Origin: Ralstonia sp. RRA
GTDB lineage: Bacteria > Pseudomonadota > Gammaproteobacteria > Burkholderiales > Burkholderiaceae
NCBI RefSeq assembly: GCF_037023145.1
Contig: NZ_CP146091.1
Coordinates: 1,488,001-1,552,000, forward strand
Direction: 5' to 3'
Length of the DNA: 64,000 bases
Part shown: positions 36,122 to 45,147 of the stretch, piece by piece
Layout: each line of letters opens with the position of its first letter
Numbering within the stretch: position 1 is the stretch's first letter
Program-made: the position numbers and the translations under genes
The notes under the pieces: model-generated
Database searches by the model: none
What the model saw: the letters and a program-made list of their open reading frames with translations, nothing else
Told to the model about the DNA's origin: nothing

Positions 36122-38812
36122 ATGTCGGCCGTACCAGAGCAAGTCCTGGGCGCCACGCGCGCCAGCGACGTCGATCCCCAGGAAACCAAGGAATGGCTGG
36201 AGGCGCTGCAAGGCGTCATCGGCGCGGAAGGCCCGCAGCGCGCGGCGTTCCTCCTCGACAAGCAGATCGAGTACGCCCGCATCAACGGCGTGACCTCGCC
36301 GCTGCACGCAGAAACCCCCTATATCAATACGATTCCGGTCGAGAACCAGGACCGCATTCCCGGCGACCAGGAAATCGAGCATCGCATCCGTTCGTACACG
36401 CGCTGGAACGCCATGGCGATGGTGCTGCGCGCGAACAAGGACACCAACGTCGGTGGCCACATCTCGTCGTTCGCGTCCGCAGCCACGCTGTATGACGTCG
36501 GCTACAACCACTTCTGGCACGCTCCGTCGGACAAGCACGGCGGCGACATGGTCTTTGTGCAGGGCCACTCGGCGCCGGGCGTGTACTCGCGCGCTTTCCT
36601 GCTGGGCCGCCTGTCGGAAGAACAGCTCGACAGCTTCCGCCAGGAAGTGGACGGCAAGGGCATCTCGTCGTATCCGCACCCGTGGCTGATGCCGGATTTC
36701 TGGCAGTTCCCGACCGTGTCGATGGGTCTGGGCCCGATCATGGCGATTTACCAGGCGCGCTTCACCAAGTACCTGGCCAGCCGCGGCCTGATCCAGAACT
36801 GGGAAAACCGCAAGGTCTGGGCCTTCCTGGGCGACGGCGAAACCGACGAGCCGGAATCGCTGGGCGCAATCGGCATGGCCGGCCGTGAGAAGCTGGACAA
36901 CCTCGTCTTCGTGATCAACTGCAACCTGCAGCGCCTGGATGGCCCGGTGCGCGGCAACGGCAAGATCATTCAAGAGCTGGAGAGCGAATTCCGCGGCGCC
37001 GGCTGGAACGTCATCAAGGTCATCTGGGGCAGCCGCTGGGATCAACTGCTGGCGCGCGACACCAAGGGCCTGCTGATGAGCCGCATGATGGAATGCGTCG
37101 ACGGCGAGTACCAGACCTTCAAGTCGAAGAGCGGCGCCTACGTGCGCGAGCACTTCTTCAACACGCCGGAACTCAAGGCCATGGTGGCCGACTGGTCCGA
37201 CGACGACATCTGGGCGCTGAACCGCGGCGGCCATGATCCGCACAAGATTTACGCGGCATTCCAATCGGCGAGCAACCACAAGGGCCAGCCGACCGTCATC
37301 CTCGCCAAGACCATCAAGGGCTATGGCATGGGCGAAGCCGGCGAAGCGATGAACATCGCCCACCAGCAGAAGAAGATGCCGGTGGACGCCATCCGCAAGC
37401 TGCGCGATCGCTTCAACATCCCGGTGGCTGACGACCAGCTCGAGCACGTTCCGTACGTCAAGTTCGAAGAGGGCTCGAAGGAACTGGAATACATGCGCAA
37501 GGCGCGCATGGACCTGGGCGGCTACCTGCCGGCCCGTCGTCAGAAGGCGGACCCACTGCAAGTGCCTGCGTTGTCGGCGTTCGACGCGCTGCTCAAGGCC
37601 ACCGGTGAAGGCCGCGAAGTGTCCACGACGATGGCCTTCGTGCGGATCCTGAACATCCTGCTCAAGGACAAGAACGTCGGTAAGCACGTTGTGCCCATCG
37701 TGCCGGATGAATCGCGCACGTTCGGTATGGAAGGTCTGTTCCGCCAGGTCGGTATCTGGAACCAGGAAGGCCAGAAGTACGTGCCGCAGGATCACGACCA
37801 ACTGATGTTCTACAAGGAATCGCAGACGGGTCAGGTGCTGCAAGAGGGCATCAACGAAGCCGGCGCCATGTGCGACTGGATCGCGGCCGCCACGTCGTAT
37901 TCGACGCATGGCGTGGCGATGATCCCGTTCTACATCTACTACTCGATGTTCGGTATCCAGCGTATCGGCGACCTCTGCTGGGCCGCTGGCGACATGCGCT
38001 CGCGCGGCTTCCTGCTGGGTGGCACCGCTGGCCGCACCACGCTGAACGGCGAAGGCCTGCAGCACGAAGACGGCCACTCGCACGTGTACCACGCTGCCAT
38101 CCCGAACTGCATCTCGTATGACCCGACCTTCCAGTACGAACTGGCGGTGGTGATGCAAGACGGCCTGCGCCGCATGTATGTCGAGCAGGAAGACGTCTAC
38201 TACTACCTGACGGTGATGAACGAGAACTACGAACACCCGGAAATGCCGGCGGGTGTCGAGGCCGACATCATCAAGGGGATGTACCAGTTCAAGAAGGGCG
38301 TCGAGAACAGCAACGCACCGCGCGTGCAGCTGCTGGGCTCGGGCACGATCTTCCGTGAAGTGATTGCCGCTGCTGATCTGCTGAAGAAAGACTGGGGTGT
38401 CGAGTCCGACCTGTGGGGCTGCCCGAGCTTTACCGAGCTGGCCCGCGAAGGCAACGCCACCACACGCTGGAACCTGCTCAACCCGACCGAACCGCAACGC
38501 GAATCGCACGTCGAGAAGCTGCTTAAGAACGCACGCGGCCCGGTCATCGCATCGACCGACTACGTCCGTACGTTCGCCGAGCAGATCCGCGCCTTCGTGC
38601 CGCGTCGCTACGTGGTGCTGGGCACCGATGGCTTCGGCCGCTCGGATACCCGCGAGAAGCTGCGCCACTTCTTCGAGGTGGACCGCTACTGGGTGACGGT
38701 CGCGTCGCTCAAGGCGCTCGCCGATGAAGGCGTGCTGCCGCGCGAAAAGGTGGCCGAGGCACTGAAGAAGTACAACCTCGATCCGAACAAGCCCAACCCG
38801 ATGACCGTATAA
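36122..38812 (+). CDS. aceE: Pyruvate dehydrogenase E1 component, homodimeric type
   Basis: An 896-residue thiamine-diphosphate enzyme (887 in E. coli), the E1 part of the pyruvate dehydrogenase complex. Features of the homodimeric type are clear: FSASAATLYDVGYNHFW-like segment near residue 120, the ThDP motif GDGETDEPESLGA through NLVFVINCNLQRLDGPVRGN, and SKSGAYVREHFFNTPELKAMV. AAGGAGA precedes the ATG. It is the first gene of aceE-aceF-bph-lpdA. The 282-bp upstream region is divergent with the sensor kinase. Confidence 0.98.
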   Translation: MSAVPEQVLGATRASDVDPQETKEWLEALQGVIGAEGPQRAAFLLDKQIEYARINGVTSPLHAETPYINTIPVENQDRIPGDQEIEHRIRSYTRWNAMAMVLRANKDTNVGGHISSFASAATLYDVGYNHFWHAPSDKHGGDMVFVQGHSAPGVYSRAFLLGRLSEEQLDSFRQEVDGKGISSYPHPWLMPDFWQFPTVSMGLGPIMAIYQARFTKYLASRGLIQNWENRKVWAFLGDGETDEPESLGAIGMAGREKLDNLVFVINCNLQRLDGPVRGNGKIIQELESEFRGAGWNVIKVIWGSRWDQLLARDTKGLLMSRMMECVDGEYQTFKSKSGAYVREHFFNTPELKAMVADWSDDDIWALNRGGHDPHKIYAAFQSASNHKGQPTVILAKTIKGYGMGEAGEAMNIAHQQKKMPVDAIRKLRDRFNIPVADDQLEHVPYVKFEEGSKELEYMRKARMDLGGYLPARRQKADPLQVPALSAFDALLKATGEGREVSTTMAFVRILNILLKDKNVGKHVVPIVPDESRTFGMEGLFRQVGIWNQEGQKYVPQDHDQLMFYKESQTGQVLQEGINEAGAMCDWIAAATSYSTHGVAMIPFYIYYSMFGIQRIGDLCWAAGDMRSRGFLLGGTAGRTTLNGEGLQHEDGHSHVYHAAIPNCISYDPTFQYELAVVMQDGLRRMYVEQEDVYYYLTVMNENYEHPEMPAGVEADIIKGMYQFKKGVENSNAPRVQLLGSGTIFREVIAAADLLKKDWGVESDLWGCPSFTELAREGNATTRWNLLNPTEPQRESHVEKLLKNARGPVIASTDYVRTFAEQIRAFVPRRYVVLGTDGFGRSDTREKLRHFFEVDRYWVTVASLKALADEGVLPREKVAEALKKYNLDPNKPNPMTV

Positions 38813-38966
38813 CGGAGCCGCCGGGCGCGCGGGTTGCGTCCCCGGCCGGGCACCGCTCTGACAGACTTTTCGCGACGTGCATTTGCCTGCACGATGCGGT
38901 AGCCTGCGGAGCAGTTTGTGCCCGCCGCCGGACGCACTCGCCGCCAGACCCTCTGGAGACAGAAGA

Positions 38967-40643
38967 ATGAGTCAAGTCGTAGAAATCAAGGTGCCGGACA
39001 TCGGCGACTACAAAGACGTCCCGGTGATCGAAGTGCTGGTCAAAGCAGGCGATACCGTCAACGCTGAGGATTCGCTGGTCACGCTGGAATCGGACAAGGC
39101 GACCATGGACGTACCGTCGCCCAAGAGCGGCGTCGTCAAGGAAGTGAAGATCAAGGTGGGCGACACCGTGTCGGAAGGCTCGCTGGTGCTGCTGCTCGAA
39201 GAGCAGGGCGCTGCTGCCGCTCCGGCGCCTGCCGCCGCACAAGCTGCGCCCGCACCGGCTCCGGCCGCTGCTGCGCCGGCTCCCGCACCCGCTGCGCAAG
39301 CTCCGGCCCCCGCGTCGGCAGCAGCAGGTGGCGGCACGGTTGAGGTGAAGGTCCCGGACATCGGCGACTACACCGACGTGCCGGTCATCGAGATCAGCGT
39401 GAAGGTGGGCGACAAGGTGGAAGCCGAGCAGTCGCTGATCACGCTCGAGTCGGACAAGGCCACGATGGACGTGCCGTCGCCGGCAGCAGGCGTCGTTAAG
39501 GAAATCCGCGTGAAGGTGGGCGATGCGGTGTCGGAAGGCACGCTGATCGTCGTGCTGGAAGGCGCTGGCGGTGCTGCCGCTGCACCGGCACCCGCACAAG
39601 CTCCGGCGCCTGCACCGGCTGCCGCTGCACCGAGCCCGGCTCCCGCCGCTGTGCCTGCCGCTGCTCCGGCTGCTGCACCTGCAACTTACACCGCTGACAC
39701 GGTCGGCACGGTGGGCAAGGCAGCCCATGCCAGCCCGTCGGTCCGCAAGTACGCGCGTGAACTCGGCGTGAACGTCAACCTGGTTGGCGGCACGGGCCCG
39801 AAAAACCGCATCACGCAGGAAGACGTGCAGCGCTACGTCAAGGGCGTGATGAGCGGCCAGGCTACAGCCCCGGGCAAGGCCGCTGCAGGCGCACCGGCTG
39901 GCGGTGGCGAACTGAACCTGCTGCCGTGGCCGAAGGTGGACTTCACCAAGTTCGGCCCGGTTGATCCGAAGCCGCTGTCGCGCATCAAGAAGATTTCGGG
40001 CGCGAACCTGCATCGCAACTGGGTCATGATCCCCCACGTCACGAACAACGACGAAGCGGACATCACTGAGCTGGAAGCTTTCCGCGTGCAGATGAACAAG
40101 GAGCACGAAAAGGCCGGCGTGAAGTTCACGATGCTGGCGTTCGTGATCAAGGCGGTGGTCTCGGCGCTGAAGAAGTTCCCGACCTTCAACGCCAGCCTGG
40201 ACGGCGACAACCTCGTCTTCAAGCAGTACTACCACATCGGCTTTGCGGCCGATACGCCCAACGGGCTGGTGGTGCCGGTGATCCGCGATGCGGACAAGAA
40301 GAGCGTGGTCGATATCGCCAAGGAAATGGCCGACCTGTCGAAGGCCGCGCGCGAAGGCAAGCTCAAGCCGGACCAGATGCAAGGCGGCTGCTTCTCGATC
40401 TCGTCGCTGGGCGGCATTGGCGGCACGCACTTCACGCCGATCATCAATGCGCCGGAAGTGGCCATCCTGGGCCTGTCGCGCGGCTATCAGAAGCCGGTGT
40501 GGGACGGCAAGCAGTTCGTGCCGCGCCTGACGCTGCCGCTGTCGCTGTCGTACGATCACCGCGTGATCGATGGCGCGGAGGCTGCACGCTTCAACGCGTA
40601 TCTGGGCAGCCTGCTGGCGGACTTCCGCCGCGTCAGCCTGTAA
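38967..40643 (+). CDS. aceF: Dihydrolipoamide acetyltransferase (PDH E2), two lipoyl domains
   Basis: A 558-residue E2 core. Two lipoyl domains (about 2-78 and 122-198) each carry the sequence ESDKATMDVPS, with lipoylated Lys44 and Lys164. Both are followed by flexible Ala/Pro linkers. A peripheral-subunit binding domain lies at about 254-290. The C-terminal catalytic domain has SYDHRVIDGAEAARF with His531 and Asp535. E. coli has three lipoyl domains; two is usual in betaproteobacteria. The start at 38967 follows TGGAGA. The gap to the next gene has the 12-nt palindrome GCCCGCGCGGGC just after the stop, with no T-run. Confidence 0.97.
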   Translation: MSQVVEIKVPDIGDYKDVPVIEVLVKAGDTVNAEDSLVTLESDKATMDVPSPKSGVVKEVKIKVGDTVSEGSLVLLLEEQGAAAAPAPAAAQAAPAPAPAAAAPAPAPAAQAPAPASAAAGGGTVEVKVPDIGDYTDVPVIEISVKVGDKVEAEQSLITLESDKATMDVPSPAAGVVKEIRVKVGDAVSEGTLIVVLEGAGGAAAAPAPAQAPAPAPAAAAPSPAPAAVPAAAPAAAPATYTADTVGTVGKAAHASPSVRKYARELGVNVNLVGGTGPKNRITQEDVQRYVKGVMSGQATAPGKAAAGAPAGGGELNLLPWPKVDFTKFGPVDPKPLSRIKKISGANLHRNWVMIPHVTNNDEADITELEAFRVQMNKEHEKAGVKFTMLAFVIKAVVSALKKFPTFNASLDGDNLVFKQYYHIGFAADTPNGLVVPVIRDADKKSVVDIAKEMADLSKAAREGKLKPDQMQGGCFSISSLGGIGGTHFTPIINAPEVAILGLSRGYQKPVWDGKQFVPRLTLPLSLSYDHRVIDGAEAARFNAYLGSLLADFRRVSL

Positions 40644-40758
40644 GCCCGCGCGGGCACCGAGTGGGTGTGGTGGGCATCTGGCTTCGGGCCTGTGCCTATC
40701 ATCTCCCTTAGGGCCCACATGGGTTTGCAGCGGTCGGCGAATTTTTCGCGAGGACGAC

Positions 40759-41331
40759 ATGACGACGTGCGTGGTAGTCAAGAAAGACGGCGAAGTGGCA
40801 ATCGCAGCCGATTCTCTGGTGACGTTCGGCGATACGCGCCTGGCGCGCGGCTACGAGCAGAACCAGAAGATCTTCCAGGTCGGCGATTCGTTGATCGCGC
40901 TGGCGGGTACGACGGCTCACTTCCCAGTCATGCGCAGCTTGCTGACGGGGCTAGCGGATGAGTGCCGTCTCGGCACGCGCGACGACGTCTTCCGGACCTT
41001 CCTCAAGGTGCACGAAAAGCTCAAGGATGAGTATTTCGTCAACACCAAGGAAGACGACGACGACCCCTACGAGTCGTCGCAGATCACTTGCCTGATCGCC
41101 AACGCAACCGGCATCTACGGCGTCTATTCGTACCGCGAGGTGTTCTCGTTCGACCGTTTCTGGGGCATCGGCTCGGGGCGCAATTTTGCGCTGGGGGCGA
41201 TGTCGGCGGTGTTCGATATGCCGGGTAAGACGGCGGCGGATGTCGCGCAGGTCGGTGTGTCGGCGGGCGTGGAGTTCGACAAGAGCTCCGGCGGCCCGAT
41301 CGAAGTGCACACGGTGCGTCTGCAGGATTGA
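40759..41331 (+). CDS. bph: Betaproteobacterial proteasome homologue (BPH), HslV-like peptidase
   Basis: A 190-residue Ntn-hydrolase of the proteasome beta-subunit superfamily. After Met removal, Thr1 (MTTCVVVKKDGEVAIAADS) would be the nucleophile, with Asp17 and Lys36 (NQKIF) as the usual partners. A glycine-rich core follows (SLIALAGTTAHF, FWGIGSGRNFALGAMSA). It is not ordinary HslV: there is no hslU next to it, the sequence is longer, and it has an acidic EDDDDPYES loop near 103. The position between aceF and lpdA and these features fit BPH, a proteasome-like ring protease described from betaproteobacteria. Physiological substrates and any partner ATPase are unclear. Confidence 0.87.
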   Translation: MTTCVVVKKDGEVAIAADSLVTFGDTRLARGYEQNQKIFQVGDSLIALAGTTAHFPVMRSLLTGLADECRLGTRDDVFRTFLKVHEKLKDEYFVNTKEDDDDPYESSQITCLIANATGIYGVYSYREVFSFDRFWGIGSGRNFALGAMSAVFDMPGKTAADVAQVGVSAGVEFDKSSGGPIEVHTVRLQD

Positions 41332-41388
41332 AAGCGTCGGCGGCCAAGGCGAGTGCCTGCAGCCGACGACAAGAACAAGGAGTCAGGA

Positions 41389-43170
41389 ATGAGCGTGGTG
41401 GAAATCAAGGTGCCGGATATCGGCGACTACAAGGACGTGGACGTCATTGAAGTGATGGTGAAGGCGGGCGATGCCGTCACCGTTGATCAGGCGCTGATCA
41501 CGCTGGAAACCGACAAGGCCACCATGGATGTGCCGTCGGATGTGGCCGGCAAGATTGTCGAAGTCAAGATCAAGGTGGGCGACAAGGTCAGTCAAGGCAC
41601 GGTGATCGCCACGGCGGAAGCCGGTGCAGCCGCAGCGCCGGCACCGGCCCAAGCGCCGGCTCCTGCCGCAGCGCCTGCTGCCGTGCCCGCACCTTCGGCA
41701 CCGGCTCCGCAAGCGGCCAAGCATGCTGGCGGCGCGGATATCGAATGCGAGATGCTCGTTCTCGGCTCCGGCCCCGGCGGTTACTCGGCTGCTTTCCGCA
41801 GCGCGGATCTGGGCATGAATACCGTGCTGGTCGAGCGTTTCTCCACACTGGGTGGCGTCTGCCTGAACGTGGGCTGCATCCCGTCGAAGGCGCTGTTGCA
41901 CACGGCCGCCGTGATGGAAGAAGTCAAGGCGATGGCCGCACACGGCATCGTCTACAGCGAGCCGAAGGTTGATATCAACCAACTGCGCAAGCACAAGGAA
42001 TCCGTGATCGGCAAGCTGACCGGCGGCCTGGCTGGCATGGCCAAGGCACGCAAGGTGCAGGTCGTGCGCGGCGTCGGCACGTTCCTCGATCCGAATCACC
42101 TGGAAGTGCAACTGACCGATGGCGCTGGTAAGGCAACCACCGGTGAGAAGAAGGTCATCCGCTTCGCCAAGGCGATCATCGCTGCGGGTAGCGAGGCCGT
42201 GAAACTGCCGTTCATTCCGGAAGACCCGCGCATCGTTGACTCGACCGGCGCGCTGGAACTCCGTGAAGTGCCTGCCAAGATGTTGGTCATCGGCGGCGGC
42301 ATCATCGGCCTGGAAATGGCGACGGTGTACAGCACGCTGGGCGCACGCATCGACGTGGTGGAAATGCTCGACGGCCTGATGCAGGGCGCTGACCGCGACC
42401 TCGTCAAGGTGTGGGACAAGATGAACAAGGGCCGCTTCGACAAGGTCATGCTCAAGACCAAGACCGTTGGTGTCGAAGCCAAGCCGGACGGCATCTACGT
42501 CAAGTTCGAGGGCGAAGCCGCACCGGCTGAGCCGCAGCGCTACGACATGGTGCTGGTGGCCGTGGGCCGTAGCCCGAACGGCAAGCGCATCGGCGCCGAG
42601 AAGGCCGGAGTGGCCGTGACGGACCGTGGCTTCATCGACGTGGACAAGCAACAGCGCACCAACGTGTCGCACATCTACGCGATCGGCGACATCGTCGGTC
42701 AGCCGATGCTGGCGCACAAGGCCGTGCATGAGGGCCACGTGGCTGCGGAAGCCGCGCATGGCGAGAAGGCGTACTTCGATGCCAAGCAGATTCCGTCGGT
42801 GGCCTTTACCGATCCGGAAGTGGCCTGGGCCGGCCTGACCGAAGACCAGTGCAAGGCACAGGGCATCAAGTACGGCAAGGGCGTGTTCCCGTGGGCCGCT
42901 TCGGGCCGTGCGATCGCCAACGGCCGCGACGAGGGCTTCACCAAGGTCATCTTCGACGAGGAAACGCATCGCATCATCGGCGGTGGCATTGTCGGCACGC
43001 ATGCGGGCGACCTCATCAGCGAGATCTGCCTGGCCATCGAGATGGGCGCAGATGCCGTAGATATCGGTAAGACCATCCACCCGCACCCGACACTGGGTGA
43101 GTCGGTGGGCATGGCCGCGGAAATCTACGAAGGCGTTTGTACGGATGTGCCGCCGGCTCGTAAGCGCTGA
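41389..43170 (+). CDS. lpdA: Dihydrolipoamide dehydrogenase (PDH E3) with N-terminal lipoyl domain
   Basis: A 593-residue flavoprotein. The first 80 residues are a lipoyl domain like those of AceF (lipoylated Lys43 in TDKATMDVPS), then an Ala/Pro linker, then the E3 core: FAD motif LGSGPGGYSAAF, redox disulfide GGVCLNVGCIPSKALL, NAD motif VIGGGIIGLEMATVYSTLG, and C-terminal His-Glu in HPHPTLGESVGMA. It reoxidises the lipoamide of AceF with NAD. AAGGAG lies upstream of the ATG at 41389. Lipoyl-bearing E3 is known in Ralstonia/Cupriavidus and Neisseria. Confidence 0.97.
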   Translation: MSVVEIKVPDIGDYKDVDVIEVMVKAGDAVTVDQALITLETDKATMDVPSDVAGKIVEVKIKVGDKVSQGTVIATAEAGAAAAPAPAQAPAPAAAPAAVPAPSAPAPQAAKHAGGADIECEMLVLGSGPGGYSAAFRSADLGMNTVLVERFSTLGGVCLNVGCIPSKALLHTAAVMEEVKAMAAHGIVYSEPKVDINQLRKHKESVIGKLTGGLAGMAKARKVQVVRGVGTFLDPNHLEVQLTDGAGKATTGEKKVIRFAKAIIAAGSEAVKLPFIPEDPRIVDSTGALELREVPAKMLVIGGGIIGLEMATVYSTLGARIDVVEMLDGLMQGADRDLVKVWDKMNKGRFDKVMLKTKTVGVEAKPDGIYVKFEGEAAPAEPQRYDMVLVAVGRSPNGKRIGAEKAGVAVTDRGFIDVDKQQRTNVSHIYAIGDIVGQPMLAHKAVHEGHVAAEAAHGEKAYFDAKQIPSVAFTDPEVAWAGLTEDQCKAQGIKYGKGVFPWAASGRAIANGRDEGFTKVIFDEETHRIIGGGIVGTHAGDLISEICLAIEMGADAVDIGKTIHPHPTLGESVGMAAEIYEGVCTDVPPARKR

Positions 43171-43226
43171 TCTGCAATTAACCGTCTTGTTTTTGGGGCA
43201 ACCGAAAAACTAAGCCAGTAAAACGG

Positions 43227-43260
43227 GAAGGGCTGCTCAATTGAGCGGCCCTTCTTGTTT
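43227..43260. terminator. Terminator after lpdA
   Basis: GAAGGGC (43227-43233) pairs with GCCCTTC (43248-43254) around the inner palindrome GCTCAATTGAGC; one T:G pair joins the two parts. TTGTTT follows. It ends the PDH operon and, in reverse (GTTTT), the convergent membrane-protein gene. Confidence 0.85.
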
Positions 43261-43274
43261 GTACGCAGGACGGC

Positions 43275-43835
43275 TCAGTGCCGGGGTTCGGCGCGGCGAC
43301 GGTGCCGGCGTAGCAAGCGCAGCGTTGCGGTCAGCCGCCGCCAAGCCAGACGTATCAGCCCATGGCGATGCGCCCGCCAGATGGCGATGCGCGCTTGCAG
43401 GGCTTGCCATGTCGGCGTGGCGCGCAGTGCGGTGACCATGCGGCGCTTCCAGGCCAGGAACGCCGTCTCCCAGTGGAGGTACCACGCGATCGTGTGCAGT
43501 TGCGGGCGGACGACGTAGTAGATACGTGCCCCCAGCGCGGTGCTGGCCACTTTTGCCACGATCAGCACCAGCGTGCCCGCGATCACCTTGCCGCGCGCCA
43601 ACACGTAAAAGGCGGCCAGCTTGAAGGGCAACAGCACCAGCATCGGCAGGATGAACACGCACAGCGCCTCGATGGGCTCGAATGTGGCCAACCTGCGCTC
43701 TGCGGCCTGGACCCACGGGTGCCTCACCAGTCGCGCAGTTGCCCGCAGCATGGCGTTCCAGATCCATTCTTCGAAGAGCAGGATGAGCGCGGCCAGAAAG
43801 ATCAGGCCGCGTTTGGTCAGGGATTCGCGGGACAT
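43275..43835 (-). CDS. Conserved membrane protein, unknown
   Basis: A 186-residue protein of unknown function. Two or three likely membrane segments are visible: GLIFLAALILLFEEWIWNAM, ALCVFILPMLVLLPFKLAAFYVL and VIAGTLVLIVAKVASTALGA. The C-terminal third is very basic (clusters of Arg and Lys, ending RRHRRRAEPRH), so it should face the cytoplasm. The start MSRESLTKRGL at 43835 is chosen because the upstream part of the open frame crosses a terminator. It converges with lpdA. Similar small proteins are common in Burkholderiales, but I know no function. Confidence 0.7.
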   Translation of the reverse strand: MSRESLTKRGLIFLAALILLFEEWIWNAMLRATARLVRHPWVQAAERRLATFEPIEALCVFILPMLVLLPFKLAAFYVLARGKVIAGTLVLIVAKVASTALGARIYYVVRPQLHTIAWYLHWETAFLAWKRRMVTALRATPTWQALQARIAIWRAHRHGLIRLAWRRLTATLRLLRRHRRRAEPRH

Positions 43836-43931
43836 CGGCGTGGGGCAGGGGCGGTAATCCGCAATATAGGATGGAGCGCCGGGCATCCACAAAAGTTCGC
43901 AGTTTGAAGGGCTGGGCGATTCGAGCGCACA

Positions 43932-43955
43932 CAAAAAACCCGGCCGAGGCCGGGT
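43932..43955 (-). terminator. Second minus-strand terminator downstream of phaP
   Basis: On the minus strand, ACCCGGC pairs with GCCGGGT around a 4-nt loop (43938-43955) and a run of six T residues follows. No gene ends just before it, so it either backs up the phaP terminator or ends a separate short RNA. Confidence 0.8.
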
Positions 43956-44110
43956 CAAAGGTACCCACTGATCACCACTGAGGACAAGTTTTTCTCTGGC
44001 GGTACCGAGGAGACAAACTAACGAACACGGTGGGATTGACCGCTGGGCATGCGTTTCGGTTCCGCTCAAATGCACGCAAACGATATGTTTGGAGGATGGA
44101 TTCGAGCGCC

Positions 44111-44142
44111 CAAAACAAAACGGGCCTCCCGAAGGAGACCCG
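44111..44142 (-). terminator. Terminator of phaP
   Basis: On the minus strand, CGGGTCTCC pairs with GGAGGCCCG (one mismatch) around a stable TTCG loop, then TTTTGTTTTG follows. It lies 24 bp after the phasin stop. Confidence 0.85.
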
Positions 44143-44166
44143 CTTGAGCAGAAAGCCTCAGACCGA

Positions 44167-44745
44167 TTAGGCAGCGGTCGTGGTCTTCTTGCTGGTGGCA
44201 GCACGCGCTTGAGCCGAAGCTTGCGCGGTTGCCTTGCTGGCAGCGTTGGCAGCAGCGTGGAAGTTGCTTTCAGCCAGTTCCACAGCTTGCTTGGTGGCCT
44301 TCTGGACCGAGTCGTACGCGTTGTTGGCGGCCGACAGAGCCGACTTCACCAGGGCAACAGCCGATTCCGAACCAGCCGGGGCGTTCTTCGACACGTTGTC
44401 GACCAGCGCTTGCAGCTTGCGGCTGTTTTCGGCGATTTGCGATTCAGCAGCCTTGCTGAACTCGGTTTGCGTGTCCGAAGCGATTTCGTACAGGTGGCGG
44501 CTGTAAGCCAGAACCTTTTCTGCCAGCGGCTGAACAGCAGCGGTTTGCACCGACAGCAGTTCTTGCGCGTCTTTGGCGGTCAGGGCCTTCTTGGCGTGCT
44601 CGACGTTTTCGGCCAGGGTAGCCTTGACGACTTGCAGGTTCAGTTCGACCAGTTTCTCGACGCCTTCGAAAGCCTTGTTGGTCAGGCCAAAGAAGGTTTC
44701 CAGGTTGGCCTTGTGCGCCGCAGCGATCTGTTCCTGAGTCAGCAT
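44167..44745 (-). CDS. phaP: Phasin (PHA granule-associated protein)
   Basis: A 192-residue phasin. It starts [21 protein letters not shown], the common opening of Ralstonia/Burkholderia PhaP. It is helical and amphipathic throughout, without cysteine, and ends in an Ala/Thr/Lys tail (SKKTTTAA) as in Cupriavidus PhaP1. It coats polyhydroxybutyrate granules and controls their number and size. GGAGA precedes the start at 44745; the ATG at 44763 is less well placed. Expression is usually repressed by PhaR until granules form; the AT-rich upstream region has an inverted repeat. Confidence 0.93.
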   Translation of the reverse strand: MLTQEQIAAAHKANLETFFGLTNKAFEGVEKLVELNLQVVKATLAENVEHAKKALTAKDAQELLSVQTAAVQPLAEKVLAYSRHLYEIASDTQTEFSKAAESQIAENSRKLQALVDNVSKNAPAGSESAVALVKSALSAANNAYDSVQKATKQAVELAESNFHAAANAASKATAQASAQARAATSKKTTTAA

Positions 44746-45147
44746 GTTGTCTCTCCAATGCAAGGTGGACGGGGAATCAAATTCAAAATTTAGATCGCCC
44801 AGATGTACAAAGCATGACGGTCTGCGTCGGGCCTTCCAGGCGACATCGCGATGGCTTAGGGATGGTGCATCGCAACAATTCCATTGTTGTTGAACGCCAA
44901 ACCAGTGTCAAGCGGCTTTTGTGCATCGCACAAAAATCAGAATTGGCTGATTTTTCGTGCACAGGAATTGCGCGGCAAACCGTTTGGCACAACTTTTTGT
45001 GGCAAAAGAATGCGCATTTGTGGTGCGTGACGAAGTCGCTCTCATGCATTAAGCGGCAATTTCGTCTCAAAAAACATACTGTCGCAGCCTAGGTTAGGAT
45101 GCGTCCGTTCGCCAATTCTGTTGCGCTGCAATTATTTGTTATCTCTC
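44746..45147. other. Divergent regulatory region phaP / deacetylase-like gene
   Basis: 402 bp without a supported gene and clearly more AT-rich than its surroundings. It holds a perfect inverted repeat at 44873-44889 and a near-palindrome TTTGGCACAA/TTGTGGCAAA around 44984-45008. Promoters for both divergent genes must lie here. Confidence 0.6.
44873..44889. promoter_or_regulatory. Inverted repeat upstream of phaP
   Basis: CAACAAT (44873-44879), 3-nt spacer, ATTGTTG (44883-44889): a perfect 7+7 inverted repeat, 128 bp upstream of the phaP start. It could be a binding site for PhaR or another regulator; neither regulator gene is in the window. Confidence 0.4.

Larger units (their letters stand above)
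43836..44166 (-). other. phaP 3' region with two terminators and a possible small RNA
   Basis: A 331-bp gap without a credible ORF. It holds two intrinsic terminators facing the same way, about 155 nt apart (44111-44142 and 43932-43955). The stretch between them contains GGTACC twice and CACTGATCACCACTG, able to fold, so a small RNA or an extended phaP 3' UTR is possible. No strong promoter is seen inside it. Confidence 0.35.

Noticed and set aside
35987..38668. Minus-strand ORF (893 codons) antisense to aceE
   Set aside because: Complete overlap with aceE, no Shine-Dalgarno, no recognisable protein.
40759..41331. Ordinary HslV
   Set aside because: No hslU next to it, longer sequence with a different loop, and placement in the PDH operon; BPH fits better.
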